Below are positions 43,451-52,336 of a stretch of DNA of 64,000 nucleotides, in pieces. This stretch comes from Alistipes sp. Its GTDB lineage: Bacteria; Bacteroidota; Bacteroidia; Bacteroidales; Rikenellaceae. The stretch lies in NCBI GenBank assembly GCA_020026375.1, contig JAHHQN010000004.1:62001-126000 (forward strand). Reading direction: 5' to 3'. Numbering within the stretch: the stretch's first letter is position 1; each line of letters begins with the position of its first letter. The position numbers and the translations under genes are program-made. Under the pieces are notes generated by a model. That model saw nothing but the letters and a program-made list of their open reading frames with translations, made no database searches and was not told where the DNA came from.

Positions 43451-44066
43451 ATTTTTGTTGAGTCTCATGCTGCTCGTATCGGGCGGTGTGGGATACGCAC
43501 AGGAGAGCTTGCAGGAGCGGTTCATGCAGCAACTCCACGCCAAGAGCGCGAAGGTGGAGACCATCGTCTGCGATTTCGTGCAACTGAAGCACAACTCCAT
43601 GCTGGCTGCCGATGTGAAGAGCAGCGGCAAGTTCCATTTTAAACGCCCTTCCCTGCTGTCGTTGGTCTACGACACTCCGCAGGGAGACCGCATCGTCATG
43701 GGCGAGGAGATGTTCGAGATTGTGGCCGGTGGTGTGAGGAGTGTGGTGGCGATATCCTCCAACCCTCTCTATGCACAGTTGCAACAGATTTTCGCGGCCT
43801 GCTTCTCGGGCGACATCAACGCATTCACCAACGGCAACGATTTCAGTTGCGAGGAGCAGTCGTCGGGTTACATTGTTCACATCACTCCCGAAAACAAACG
43901 CGCCAAGCGTTATATCTCGGAGATTGTGCTGACCTTCTCGAAGACCGACATGCTGCTCGACGAGTTGCGTATAGTGGAGAAAACAGGCAACTACACCCGC
44001 TATCTGTTCAAGTCGCGCCGCACGAATGTCGACGTGGCGGACAGGGTGTTCGATGCCGCACATTAA
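43434..44066 (+). CDS. LolA-like outer membrane lipoprotein carrier (ApeL/LolA role)
   Basis: A 210-residue exported protein. The signal peptide (MKLGNRFLLSLMLLVSGGVGYA) is cut before QES. The mature part has the LolA fold features: LQERFMQQLHAKSAKVETIVCDFVQLKHNSMLAADVKSSGKFHFKRPSLLSLVYDTPQGDRIVMG in the range 43494-43700. LolA carries lipoproteins or lipids across the periplasm; in aryl polyene loci such a homolog is thought to carry the lipidic product. The start is ATG 43434, which gives a proper signal peptide; a TTG at 43407 would add nine residues. It overlaps the deacetylase gene by 17 bp. Confidence 0.88.
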   Translation: MKLGNRFLLSLMLLVSGGVGYAQESLQERFMQQLHAKSAKVETIVCDFVQLKHNSMLAADVKSSGKFHFKRPSLLSLVYDTPQGDRIVMGEEMFEIVAGGVRSVVAISSNPLYAQLQQIFAACFSGDINAFTNGNDFSCEEQSSGYIVHITPENKRAKRYISEIVLTFSKTDMLLDELRIVEKTGNYTRYLFKSRRTNVDVADRVFDAAH

Positions 44067-44072
44067 TTGGAA

Positions 44073-44438
44073 ATGAAGATGCTGGAAGGACTTTTTACCA
44101 TAGAGAATATCACCCCCACTGACGAGGGGCTTTCGGCCCGCCTGCGGCTCAATCCCTCGCACCCCGTCTTCGAGGGGCATTTCCCCCAACGGCCGGTGCT
44201 GCCGGGTGTCTGTCAGATGTATGCCCTGCGCGAAGTGTTGTGCCGTTTCCATGGCCGTGACATTCGCTGGGAGTCGGTGCGCGAAATCAAATTTCTGAGC
44301 CCTATACTGCCACCCGACGATACGGAGCTGCTGCTTTCGGTGCGGGAATCGGTTGCCGAAGGGGACAAATTGAAGATTGAGGCTGTTCTTGCCACGCATA
44401 CAGCCCGAAAAACAAAAATTAGAGCTATATTTGTATAA
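44073..44438 (+). CDS. 3-Hydroxyacyl-ACP dehydratase, FabZ-like hotdog, DH 2 (ApeI-like)
   Basis: A 121-residue hotdog dehydratase. SHPVFEGHFPQRPVLPGVCQM is the FabZ active-site signature with H in GHFP. It is shorter than FabZ and probably works with DH 1 (38069-38497). The start at ATG 44073 is the first methionine after the LolA stop; ATG 44079 is possible. Its stop shares one base with the next start (TAATG). Confidence 0.85.
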   Translation: MKMLEGLFTIENITPTDEGLSARLRLNPSHPVFEGHFPQRPVLPGVCQMYALREVLCRFHGRDIRWESVREIKFLSPILPPDDTELLLSVRESVAEGDKLKIEAVLATHTARKTKIRAIFV

Positions 44439-45619
44439 TGACCTCACAGGGGAATATACAAGAGAAAATGCGCCGTTTGAAGTGCGCAGTGATGATCCCG
44501 ACATACAACAATGCCGGGACTGTTTGCCATGTGATAGAGGAGGTCAAGGCCTTCTGCTACGATGTTATCGTCATCGACGACGGTTCCACCGACTCAACAG
44601 CCGCACTGCTGGACCGAGTGGAGGGTGTTATCCGTACAGGCTATACCCCCAACCGCGGAAAGGGGCGCGCCATTCGCTGTGGATTGGAGTGTGCCGTCCG
44701 TCACGGTTTCGATTATGTGATATCGATTGATGCCGACGGCCAGCACTATGCCGACGACATTCCTGCATTTGTGGAGGAGCTGGAGCGTGACCCGGGCAGT
44801 CTGGTTATCGGAGCGCGTTCGCTGTCAGCCGAAAACATGCCCTCGAAGAATACCTTTGCCAACCGCTTCTCCAATTTCTGGTACCATGTCGAAACGGGCA
44901 GCCGTCTCGACGACACCCAGTCGGGATTCCGTCTCTATCCGGTGCGTGCCCTGCAGCAGATGCACTTCTTCACCTCGCGCTATGAGTTCGAGGTGGAGGT
45001 AATTGTACGGGCCGCCTGGCGCGGCATAACGGTGAAGAACATTCCCATAAAGGTCTACTATCCGCCGCAGGGAGAGCGTGTGTCGCATTTCCGTCCGGGC
45101 AAGGACTTCACCCGCATCTCGATACTCAACACCTGTCTGGTGACCTACGCCCTGCTGGTCTACTACCCTTTCCGCTTCCTCAAATGGCTGCGATGGGCCA
45201 ATCTCAAGGCCTTCATCGACCGCCATATTATCCATGCTCCGCAGAGCAACCACACGATGGCACTGTCGGTGGCCTGGGGCGTCATGTGGGGCTTGATGCC
45301 CGTGTGGGGCTGGCAGGGAATCGTAGCGGTGGCGACAGGCTGCTTCTTCAGACTCAACAAGGTGGTGACCTTTGCGGCCACCAACATCAGTGTCCCGCCC
45401 ATGATTCCGCTGATTCTCTACGGCGGTTATGCGCTGGGCGGTGTGATACTGGGACTTCCCGTCAGGATTTCGCTGCACGACATCACCTGGGAATCGCTGG
45501 CCGGCTCGCTGGTGCAGTACGGTGTGGGAAGTGTAGCTATGGCGGTGCTGGCAGGAGCGGCGACCTACCCCATTGTCCGTCTTCTGTTCCACCTCTTCAA
45601 ACGTAACCGCCCCTCATGA
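44438..45619 (+). CDS. Glycosyltransferase family 2 fused to a DUF2062 membrane domain
   Basis: A 393-residue two-domain protein. The N-terminal GT2 domain has CAVMIPTYNNAG, DVIVIDDGSTDST and the metal-binding ISIDADGQH; it resembles dolichol-phosphate-mannose synthase-like transferases, which use polyprenyl-phosphate sugars. About residues 265-390 form a DUF2062 domain with several transmembrane helices (NHTMALSVAWGVMWGLMPVWGWQGIVAVATGCFF near 45250-45345). This suggests a membrane-embedded enzyme that attaches a sugar to a lipid or to the polyene. It overlaps its neighbours at both ends (ATGA with the exporter), and is probably part of the tailoring and export stage. Confidence 0.9.
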   Translation: MTSQGNIQEKMRRLKCAVMIPTYNNAGTVCHVIEEVKAFCYDVIVIDDGSTDSTAALLDRVEGVIRTGYTPNRGKGRAIRCGLECAVRHGFDYVISIDADGQHYADDIPAFVEELERDPGSLVIGARSLSAENMPSKNTFANRFSNFWYHVETGSRLDDTQSGFRLYPVRALQQMHFFTSRYEFEVEVIVRAAWRGITVKNIPIKVYYPPQGERVSHFRPGKDFTRISILNTCLVTYALLVYYPFRFLKWLRWANLKAFIDRHIIHAPQSNHTMALSVAWGVMWGLMPVWGWQGIVAVATGCFFRLNKVVTFAATNISVPPMIPLILYGGYALGGVILGLPVRISLHDITWESLAGSLVQYGVGSVAMAVLAGAATYPIVRLLFHLFKRNRPS

Positions 45620-48600
45620 CACGATTTTTCCTTTCGATATACGATTATTTCAGCACACGCAGAGGCCTCCTTTTTTCGCTGACCATGCTGGTGGTGGTAC
45701 TGCTGACCCTTCTGGCTACAAGAGTCAGATTTGACGAACACATCACCGACATATTCCCCACGACGGAAGCCGGAGAGAACATGTCGATGGTCTTCGAGAA
45801 TCTGAAATCGAAGGACCGTATGCTGGTACTCTTTTCGGCAAATGACGAGGCGACCTCGCAGGAGGAGCTAATCGATGCGTGCGACGACTTTGCGCGTCGT
45901 CTGGCCGAATCTCCCGTGCGCAAGGACATACGCCAGCTGACCACCACGGTGGGCAGCAATGAGATATCGCGCACCACGGAATTTATCTATGATCACCTTC
46001 CCGTATTTCTGACCGGGGAGGACTATGCCCGCATCGACTCGCTGCTCGACGATGCTGCCCTCCATGAGGTCATGCAGCGCAACTACCGGCGCATGCTTTC
46101 GCCCGTGGGTATCGGCCTGAGCGGTTTCATCGCACGTGACCCTCTGGGTATCGCAGGAGAAACGCTGGGCGAGTTGCAGAATTTCAACCCTTCGCTATCG
46201 TATCGTCTGTGTGAGGACCATATCTTCTCGGCCGACGGGTCGACCTGTATCCTCATTCTCGAATCGGTGCATGCCGGCAGCGATACACAAGGCAATGATG
46301 CTTTGTTGGCCCAGCTCGACACGCTGGTCGACAGCAGCAATACCGACCGAGTAGAGGTGTCGTATTTCGGCACACCGGCCATAGCGGTCTACAATGCCCA
46401 ACAAATCAAGAGTGACATGTACATCACCATGTCGGTGGCCCTACTGCTGATAATGCTGGCCATTTCCCACACCTTCCGCAAGAGGTGGTCGGTACTGCTC
46501 ATCACCCTGCCGGTCTGCTTCGGCGGACTCTTTGCGCTGGGTGTCATCGCGCTGACCACGGGACATATCTCGCTGATAGCCGTCGGGGCAGGAGCTGCGG
46601 TGTTGGGTATTGCCATCAGTTACTCCACCCATGTGGTGTGTCATGCCAACCACACCACCGACCTGCGCACCATTGTCGAGGAGCTGGCCTACCCGATGGT
46701 GGTCGGCAGCTTTACCACCATCGGTGCATTCGTGGGGCTGATGTTCACCTCCTCGCCGCTGCTCCGCGACTTTGGTCTCTTTGCGGCGCTGGCACTCGTC
46801 GGCACCACCCTCTTCTCGCTGGTTTGTCTTCCGCATCTGCTGGGCGGCGACGAGGAGGAGAAGACGGGACGTCTGCTCGACTACATCGAGCGGTTCAACA
46901 CCTATCCTTTCGAGCGCAACAAGTGGCTGGTGACGGCTATCCTCGTTCTGTTTGCCTGGGGAGCGTTCACCTGCCACCGTGTGGGATTCGACAACGACAT
47001 GTCGCACTTGAGCTACATACCGCCCCGCATGGCACAAACGGAGTCGCGTCTGGAAAGACTCTTTGCCATCAACGCCCACTCGGTGACCGTGTTGTCGGCG
47101 GCGGAAAACCCCGAAAAATCGATAGAGACATATACTCGTTTGTGCGACACGCTGCGCAGCGAATTGTCGCGAGGTGAGATCGGAGGAATGGTCTCGGCCG
47201 AACGCTTTATTGTGGCACCCTCGGAGCAGGAAGCCAAGATACGCCGCTGGGAGCAGTTCTGGAAGGAGGACAACCGCCGCGAGCGGTTGCTGAAAAGCGT
47301 GGCGGAGACAGGTGCTCGGGTCGGCTTCTCGGCCAAGGCCTTCTATGAGTTCGAACAGTTGCTCTACACCTCGTTTACTCCCATCGACTACACCGAGGGC
47401 AAGATACCTGCCACACCGCTGCTCGAAGCATGGATCAGCAGCAATGATCGTGCGACGCTGGTGCTGGCGCAAATCGACATCGATGAACGGAACAAGGAGC
47501 GTGTCTATGCGCGTCTCGACAGTATCCCCGGAGTCATTACGGTCGACCGGGGTTATTTTGCCAACAAGATGGCACAGACGGTCAACGACGATTTCAACTA
47601 TGTGCTTTACATGTCGGGGTTGCTGGTCTTCTTTGCGTTGATGGCCTCGTATCGCCGCTGGGAGCTGACGCTGATGACCTTCCTGCCCATGTTCATCGCC
47701 TTCACCGTCATTCTGGGACTCATGTTTCTGTTCGGTCTGGAGTTCAACATCGTCAACATCATTCTCTCGACCTTTATTTTCGGAATAGGTGATGATTTCA
47801 GCATCTTCATCATGGACGGTCTCCAGCGCGAATACAGCAGCGGCCGCAAGATGCTGGCCAACCACAAGACGGCCATCTTCTTCTCGGTACTGACCACCAT
47901 TATCGGTATCGGTGCGCTGATGTTCGCCCACCACCCCGTGTTGAGATCCACCTCGCTGATATCCATCATCGGCATGGTGGCCGTCATATTGTCGTCCTAC
48001 ACCATTCTGCCGCTCGTATTCCGATGGACGGTTACCCGTCCCGTCGCCCACGGCAACATGCCCTACACGCTCGGTTCATGTTTGCGAACCTTGTATTCGT
48101 TCTTCATCTTCCTGCTGATGTGCATTGTGGCGCAGATAGTCGTTCCCACACTGGTCTTCTCGCCCTTGAGCGGCCGATGCCGTCGCCGCTGGCTGCACCA
48201 TGTAACCTATTACTCGTGTCGCTGGCTGCTCCTGCTCATATCGCTCACCGAGAAGAAGGTGCTGGCGGGATTCGACCGTCGGGTGTTCGACACTCCGTCG
48301 ATAATCATCGCCAACCACCACTCGTTTGTCGATATCCTGCTGCTGTTGAGCCTCTCGCCCAAGGTGGTGATGGTCACCAACCGCTGGGTGTGGAAATCAC
48401 CTGTCTTCGGCCGTATTATCCGCTATCTGGGCTTCTGCTGCACCGATTTGGGATATGAGGACATGCAGAGCGTGGTGGAGCAGAATTTCAAGGAGGGATA
48501 TTCGGTGATTATCTTCCCCGAAGGCACCCGCTCGAAAGACGGCCGCACGGTGGGACGTTTCCACAAGGGGGCTTTCTATCTTGCGGAGCAACTGCGTGCC

Positions 48601-49224
48601 GACATGCTGCCGATACTGATTTACGGCACAGGCATGATTTGCCCGAAGCGTCAGCCGTTCAGTGTTCAGAAGGGATTTTACGGTGCAAAGCTGCTGCCGA
48701 AAATCGCCTTTGGCAATGAGGATTTCGGCGAGGGCTATCGCGCACGGACAAAGGCCATATCACGCTATTTCAGAAGAGCGTATGAGGCGTGGTGTACGGA
48801 GCTGGATACGGTGAAAAATCCCTATTTCAGAGAGAGTGTACTCAAGAACTATATCTTCAAGATGAACGGTGCGGAGCAGAAGGCACGACGTCGCTTCCGT
48901 CGTGCGCATGACTTTGCAGAGCTGACTGACGGACTGCCGCGTGAGGGCGTGATAGTGGTCCTCGGGGCAGGACAGGGTGAGTTGGCGCTGCTCATCGCCC
49001 GGCTCTCACCCCGACGCAGGGTAATGGCTTACGGCTCGGACGCCGATGCACTGCGGATTGCCCGTCACGGCTGCGCCTATATTTCGGGTGTAGAGTTCTT
49101 CCTGACCGACTATCGGATGGAAGAACTTCCTGAGGCCGATTGCTATATCTTCACGGAGGAACTTACGGAGGAGGTGCGCCGCCGTCTTGCCCCACTTTGT
49201 AAAGGAGAGATACGTTATGAATAA
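45616..49224 (+). CDS. MMPL exporter fused to PlsC acyltransferase and SAM-binding-like domain
   Basis: A 1202-residue inner membrane protein, the largest gene of the locus. About residues 1-830 are an RND/MMPL exporter with two sets of transmembrane helices and large periplasmic loops (TM1 about 17-37; conserved GIGDDFSIFIMDG in the second half). About 890-1060 form a PlsC acyltransferase: IANHHSFVDILLLL gives H901-x4-D906 and FPEGTRSKDG is at 967-976. The tail, from about 1114, begins VVLGAGQGELALLIARL and continues into MAYGSDADALRIARHG, a possible SAM- or nucleotide-binding fold. MMPL plus acyltransferase fusions are known in Bacteroidota; the extra tail is unusual. It likely exports or acylates the finished polyene lipid. 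Confidence 0.9.
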   Translation: MTRFFLSIYDYFSTRRGLLFSLTMLVVVLLTLLATRVRFDEHITDIFPTTEAGENMSMVFENLKSKDRMLVLFSANDEATSQEELIDACDDFARRLAESPVRKDIRQLTTTVGSNEISRTTEFIYDHLPVFLTGEDYARIDSLLDDAALHEVMQRNYRRMLSPVGIGLSGFIARDPLGIAGETLGELQNFNPSLSYRLCEDHIFSADGSTCILILESVHAGSDTQGNDALLAQLDTLVDSSNTDRVEVSYFGTPAIAVYNAQQIKSDMYITMSVALLLIMLAISHTFRKRWSVLLITLPVCFGGLFALGVIALTTGHISLIAVGAGAAVLGIAISYSTHVVCHANHTTDLRTIVEELAYPMVVGSFTTIGAFVGLMFTSSPLLRDFGLFAALALVGTTLFSLVCLPHLLGGDEEEKTGRLLDYIERFNTYPFERNKWLVTAILVLFAWGAFTCHRVGFDNDMSHLSYIPPRMAQTESRLERLFAINAHSVTVLSAAENPEKSIETYTRLCDTLRSELSRGEIGGMVSAERFIVAPSEQEAKIRRWEQFWKEDNRRERLLKSVAETGARVGFSAKAFYEFEQLLYTSFTPIDYTEGKIPATPLLEAWISSNDRATLVLAQIDIDERNKERVYARLDSIPGVITVDRGYFANKMAQTVNDDFNYVLYMSGLLVFFALMASYRRWELTLMTFLPMFIAFTVILGLMFLFGLEFNIVNIILSTFIFGIGDDFSIFIMDGLQREYSSGRKMLANHKTAIFFSVLTTIIGIGALMFAHHPVLRSTSLISIIGMVAVILSSYTILPLVFRWTVTRPVAHGNMPYTLGSCLRTLYSFFIFLLMCIVAQIVVPTLVFSPLSGRCRRRWLHHVTYYSCRWLLLLISLTEKKVLAGFDRRVFDTPSIIIANHHSFVDILLLLSLSPKVVMVTNRWVWKSPVFGRIIRYLGFCCTDLGYEDMQSVVEQNFKEGYSVIIFPEGTRSKDGRTVGRFHKGAFYLAEQLRADMLPILIYGTGMICPKRQPFSVQKGFYGAKLLPKIAFGNEDFGEGYRARTKAISRYFRRAYEAWCTELDTVKNPYFRESVLKNYIFKMNGAEQKARRRFRRAHDFAELTDGLPREGVIVVLGAGQGELALLIARLSPRRRVMAYGSDADALRIARHGCAYISGVEFFLTDYRMEELPEADCYIFTEELTEEVRRRLAPLCKGEIRYE
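49201..49207 (+). promoter_or_regulatory. Unusually strong Shine-Dalgarno of the CrtI-like gene
   Basis: AAAGGAG, 9 bp before the ATG at 49217. Strong SD sequences are uncommon in this phylum; it decides this start over the TTG at 49187 and may boost translation inside the operon. Confidence 0.7.
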
Positions 49225-50704
49225 ATCGGAGGTCATCATCATCGGCAGCGGACTCGGTGGTCTGTGTTGCGGAGTCATACTTTCCAAATCGGGAATGAAG
49301 GTCCGTGTGGTGGAGAAAGAACCCCACGCAGGCGGTTGTCTGCGCTCTTATCGGCGCGACGGTGTGACATTCGACACGGGAATACATTACATCGGCAGCA
49401 TGAATGAGGGGGAGATACTCCGCCAGTTCATGCGATATGCCGGTGTGGAGGAGTCGCTGACATTGCAGCGGCTCGATACCGATGCCTACGACGTAGTGGG
49501 AATTGACGGCCGCGAGGTGGCCTTTGCGCAGGGCGACGAACGCTTTGTGGAGCGGCTTTGCGACAGTTTTCCCCACGAAAGGGACAGTATCAGACGCTAT
49601 ACTGCCGCGGTGCGTGAGGTGGGCGAAGTCATCGGTGTGGAACGTCTCAGACAGGGTGTCATCTCGTCCGGCAGTTTGCAGTACATGTCGCTGTCGGCCT
49701 CCGAGGTCATCGACTCCATTACGCGGGACGAACACCTGCGGCGCGTTCTGGCCGGCACTTCGTTTCTTGAGGACGGCATACGCAACTACACGCCCTTCTA
49801 TCACCACGCCATGATACAACACTCCTATATTCGGGGTGCGTACCGTATTGCGGACGGCAGCAGCCGATGGGCCGAAGCCCTGTGCCGCACCATCGTCGAT
49901 AACGGAGGTGAAGTGCGGTGCGGCGATGCAGTGACGGAGGTGCTTCACGCCGATAATGCGGTGACGGGCGTACGGCTGGCCTCGGGAGAGACATGCTTTG
50001 CCGACACGGTCATTTCCGACATTCACCCTGCGGTGTTGTTGCCCATGATTGCTCCCGGAAGCAGAATCCGTGAGGTCTATGTCCGCCGCATCAACAATGC
50101 GCGGAACAGTATGGGGGTCTTCACCCTCAATCTGACCCTCGACGGCGCATTGTTCCCCTACCTGAACCGCAACTACTATCTCCATTCGTCGGGCAGTTCC
50201 GTATGGCGCAACCGCGAGGAGGAACGGCTCTCCGATGTGGTCGTGTGCGCCATGCAGGCAACCGTACACGACAGCGGACGGCGCGGCATGTCGCTGATGA
50301 TGCCCATGTCGTATGCCGAGGTGGAGCAGTGGGCCGATTCGCACGTCGGACGGCGCGGAGAGGAGTATCTCGATTTCAAGCATCGGACGGCTGAAGGTCT
50401 GCTGCGTCGGGCGGAATGCCGTTTTCCCGACCTGCGGCATGCCGTTCTTGCTTCGCATACTTCGTCGCCGCTGACCTACCGCGACTATACGGGCACACAC
50501 TGCGGGTCGGCCTACGGCATGATGACCGATTGCCGCAATGTAATGACCACACTGTTGAGCCCTTCCACCAAACTCGACGGACTCTACCTCACGGGGCAGA
50601 ACATCGCCGTGCATGGAGCCCTGGGAGTGGTGATGTCGGCATTGTCGACCTGTGGTGCGCTTCTGGGTGAAGCGTATGTGGCGCATCAAATTGGAGATAT
50701 TTAA
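49217..50704 (+). CDS. FAD-dependent oxidoreductase, phytoene desaturase/CrtI-like
   Basis: A 495-residue flavoprotein of the CrtI/RetSat-like amine oxidase superfamily. The FAD-binding GSGLGGLCCGV motif (G10-x-G12-x-x-G15) is near the start, then RVVEKEPHAGGCLRSY and a C-terminal SPSTKLDGLYLTGQNIAVHGALGVVMSALST block binding the flavin. Its upstream in-frame TTG is rejected in favour of ATG 49217, preceded by a strong AAAGGAG. It overlaps the exporter gene by 8 bp. A carotenoid-type desaturase in an aryl polyene locus suggests that it oxidises or saturates a polyene; the direction and substrate are unknown. Confidence 0.88.
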   Translation: MNKSEVIIIGSGLGGLCCGVILSKSGMKVRVVEKEPHAGGCLRSYRRDGVTFDTGIHYIGSMNEGEILRQFMRYAGVEESLTLQRLDTDAYDVVGIDGREVAFAQGDERFVERLCDSFPHERDSIRRYTAAVREVGEVIGVERLRQGVISSGSLQYMSLSASEVIDSITRDEHLRRVLAGTSFLEDGIRNYTPFYHHAMIQHSYIRGAYRIADGSSRWAEALCRTIVDNGGEVRCGDAVTEVLHADNAVTGVRLASGETCFADTVISDIHPAVLLPMIAPGSRIREVYVRRINNARNSMGVFTLNLTLDGALFPYLNRNYYLHSSGSSVWRNREEERLSDVVVCAMQATVHDSGRRGMSLMMPMSYAEVEQWADSHVGRRGEEYLDFKHRTAEGLLRRAECRFPDLRHAVLASHTSSPLTYRDYTGTHCGSAYGMMTDCRNVMTTLLSPSTKLDGLYLTGQNIAVHGALGVVMSALSTCGALLGEAYVAHQIGDI

Positions 50705-50705
50705 G

Positions 50706-52334
50706 ATGAGAATTTTTTACAGAATAGCAGCATATATCCTCCTTCCCATAGCGGGTGTGGTGCTGGTGGCAGGAATCACGGGGGCGGTACTCTACCTCTC
50801 GGCCGACACCACCCCTCCGCAGCTGCGGCACGATGGGTCACAGGAGAAGGTAGTGCGACTCGGTCACAACTGTTCGGCCTTCGGCGAAAGCCGCATGCGC
50901 CGGAGCGACAACGGATTCTGGGAGGTTCTGCTCTGCGGCGATGCAGAACAGCGGGGTACGGCCTTCGGAGCGCTGACCGATTCGCTGATGGCAGTGCAGG
51001 AAGCGGCCTTTGTCGGGCAGATTCGCGAGATGATACCCGATGACGGCTATCTGCGTTTCCTGCGCTATCTGACGGTGGCCTACAACCGCAATATCGCACA
51101 CCATATCCCCGAGGAGTACCTTCGCGAGATTGCCGCCATGTCGGAGTTCTGCTCGCCGGAATACGACTTCATCGGTACCCCCTACATGCGTCAGCTCAAC
51201 TACCACGCGGCGCACGACATCGGACATGCCCTGCAGGAGTATATGCTGGTCGGCTGCTCGGCCTTCGGTGCGTGGGGCAGTGCTTCGCAGCAGGGGCTGA
51301 TTGTGGGACGCAACTTCGACTTTCATGTCGGCGACGCGTTTGCACGAAACCGTGTGCTGACCTTCTGCCGTCCCGATACGGGTTACGGCTTTGTGTCGAT
51401 AGGCTGGGCCGGAATGGTCGGAGTGTTGTCGGGAATGAACGAAAAGGGACTGACCGTCACGCTAAACGCCGCCAAGGGGGCTGTACCCTACTCGTCGGCC
51501 ACGCCTGTATCGATTCTGGCGCGTGAAATCCTGCAACATGCGGCTTCCATCGACGAGGCTTATGACATCGCATCGGATTTCAGGCTCTTTGTCTCGGAAT
51601 CATTCCTCATCGGTTCGGTGGTCGACGGACGTTGTGCCGTAATAGAGAAAACGCCCCAAAAACAGTCTCTCTACACCTCTTCCGGCCAGACCATCGCCCT
51701 GACCAACCATTTTCAATCGAAGGAGTTGTATGACGAAGCCGACAATCTCCGCAACATCGCCCTCTCGGACAGCCGTCCCCGTCTGAACCGTCTGCGCGAA
51801 GTCGTGGCACAGGCACGACCACTCTCCGTGGAGCGGGCTGTCGGAGTGCTGCGCGACCACAAGGCGGTCGGCGGTCGTGAACTGGGTTGGGGCAATCCTA
51901 TGGCCATCAATCAGAACATTGCCCACCATTCGGTGGTTTTCCTGCCCGAAGAGTTGAAGATGTGGGTGTCGACCGCCCACTGTGGCATGGGCGAATGGGT
52001 GTGCTACAATGTGGGGGATATTTTGCAGGGCCACTGCGACTTCACCCGCGAGTTGTATGACAATGCCCACCGCCTGCCTGCCGATTCGTCCTTCATGAAT
52101 GACGGCCTCGACCGTTTGCGCGCTTATCGCCGTATTGTCCGCAAGCCGCGGAACGAGAATGTCGATTCGCTGGTCGAACTCAACCCCTGCAACTGGGAGG
52201 CTTATCGACAAGCAGCCGCCTTCTACCGCACAGAGGGGCAGCGACGACGTGCCGACTCATTGCTGCGTATGGCGTTACAACTGCCGATGCCTGAAGGGGA
52301 ACGCATAAAATTGAAACAAGCATTAACCAAATAA
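50706..52334 (+). CDS. C45-type autoproteolytic Ntn-hydrolase/acyltransferase
   Basis: A 542-residue N-terminal-nucleophile protein with a membrane anchor at residues 8-30. The candidate nucleophile is C184 in EYMLVGCSAFGAW, the place where C45 enzymes (acyl-CoA:6-aminopenicillanate acyltransferase family) cut themselves to expose a catalytic cysteine. It is followed by VGRNFDFHVGD, as in this family. C45 members make or cleave amide bonds. It begins 1 bp after the CrtI-like gene stop; ATG 50706 is chosen because the frame's upstream extension overlaps the previous gene. It may attach the polyene to an amine acceptor or remove a protecting group. Confidence 0.83.
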   Translation: MRIFYRIAAYILLPIAGVVLVAGITGAVLYLSADTTPPQLRHDGSQEKVVRLGHNCSAFGESRMRRSDNGFWEVLLCGDAEQRGTAFGALTDSLMAVQEAAFVGQIREMIPDDGYLRFLRYLTVAYNRNIAHHIPEEYLREIAAMSEFCSPEYDFIGTPYMRQLNYHAAHDIGHALQEYMLVGCSAFGAWGSASQQGLIVGRNFDFHVGDAFARNRVLTFCRPDTGYGFVSIGWAGMVGVLSGMNEKGLTVTLNAAKGAVPYSSATPVSILAREILQHAASIDEAYDIASDFRLFVSESFLIGSVVDGRCAVIEKTPQKQSLYTSSGQTIALTNHFQSKELYDEADNLRNIALSDSRPRLNRLREVVAQARPLSVERAVGVLRDHKAVGGRELGWGNPMAINQNIAHHSVVFLPEELKMWVSTAHCGMGEWVCYNVGDILQGHCDFTRELYDNAHRLPADSSFMNDGLDRLRAYRRIVRKPRNENVDSLVELNPCNWEAYRQAAAFYRTEGQRRRADSLLRMALQLPMPEGERIKLKQALTK

Positions 52335-52336
52335 TC

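Noticed and set aside
46441..48051. Antisense frame (536 residues) opposite the MMPL exporter
   Set aside because: Same reason: mirrored codon bias, no motif, and the exporter's conserved residues on the plus strand explain the openness.
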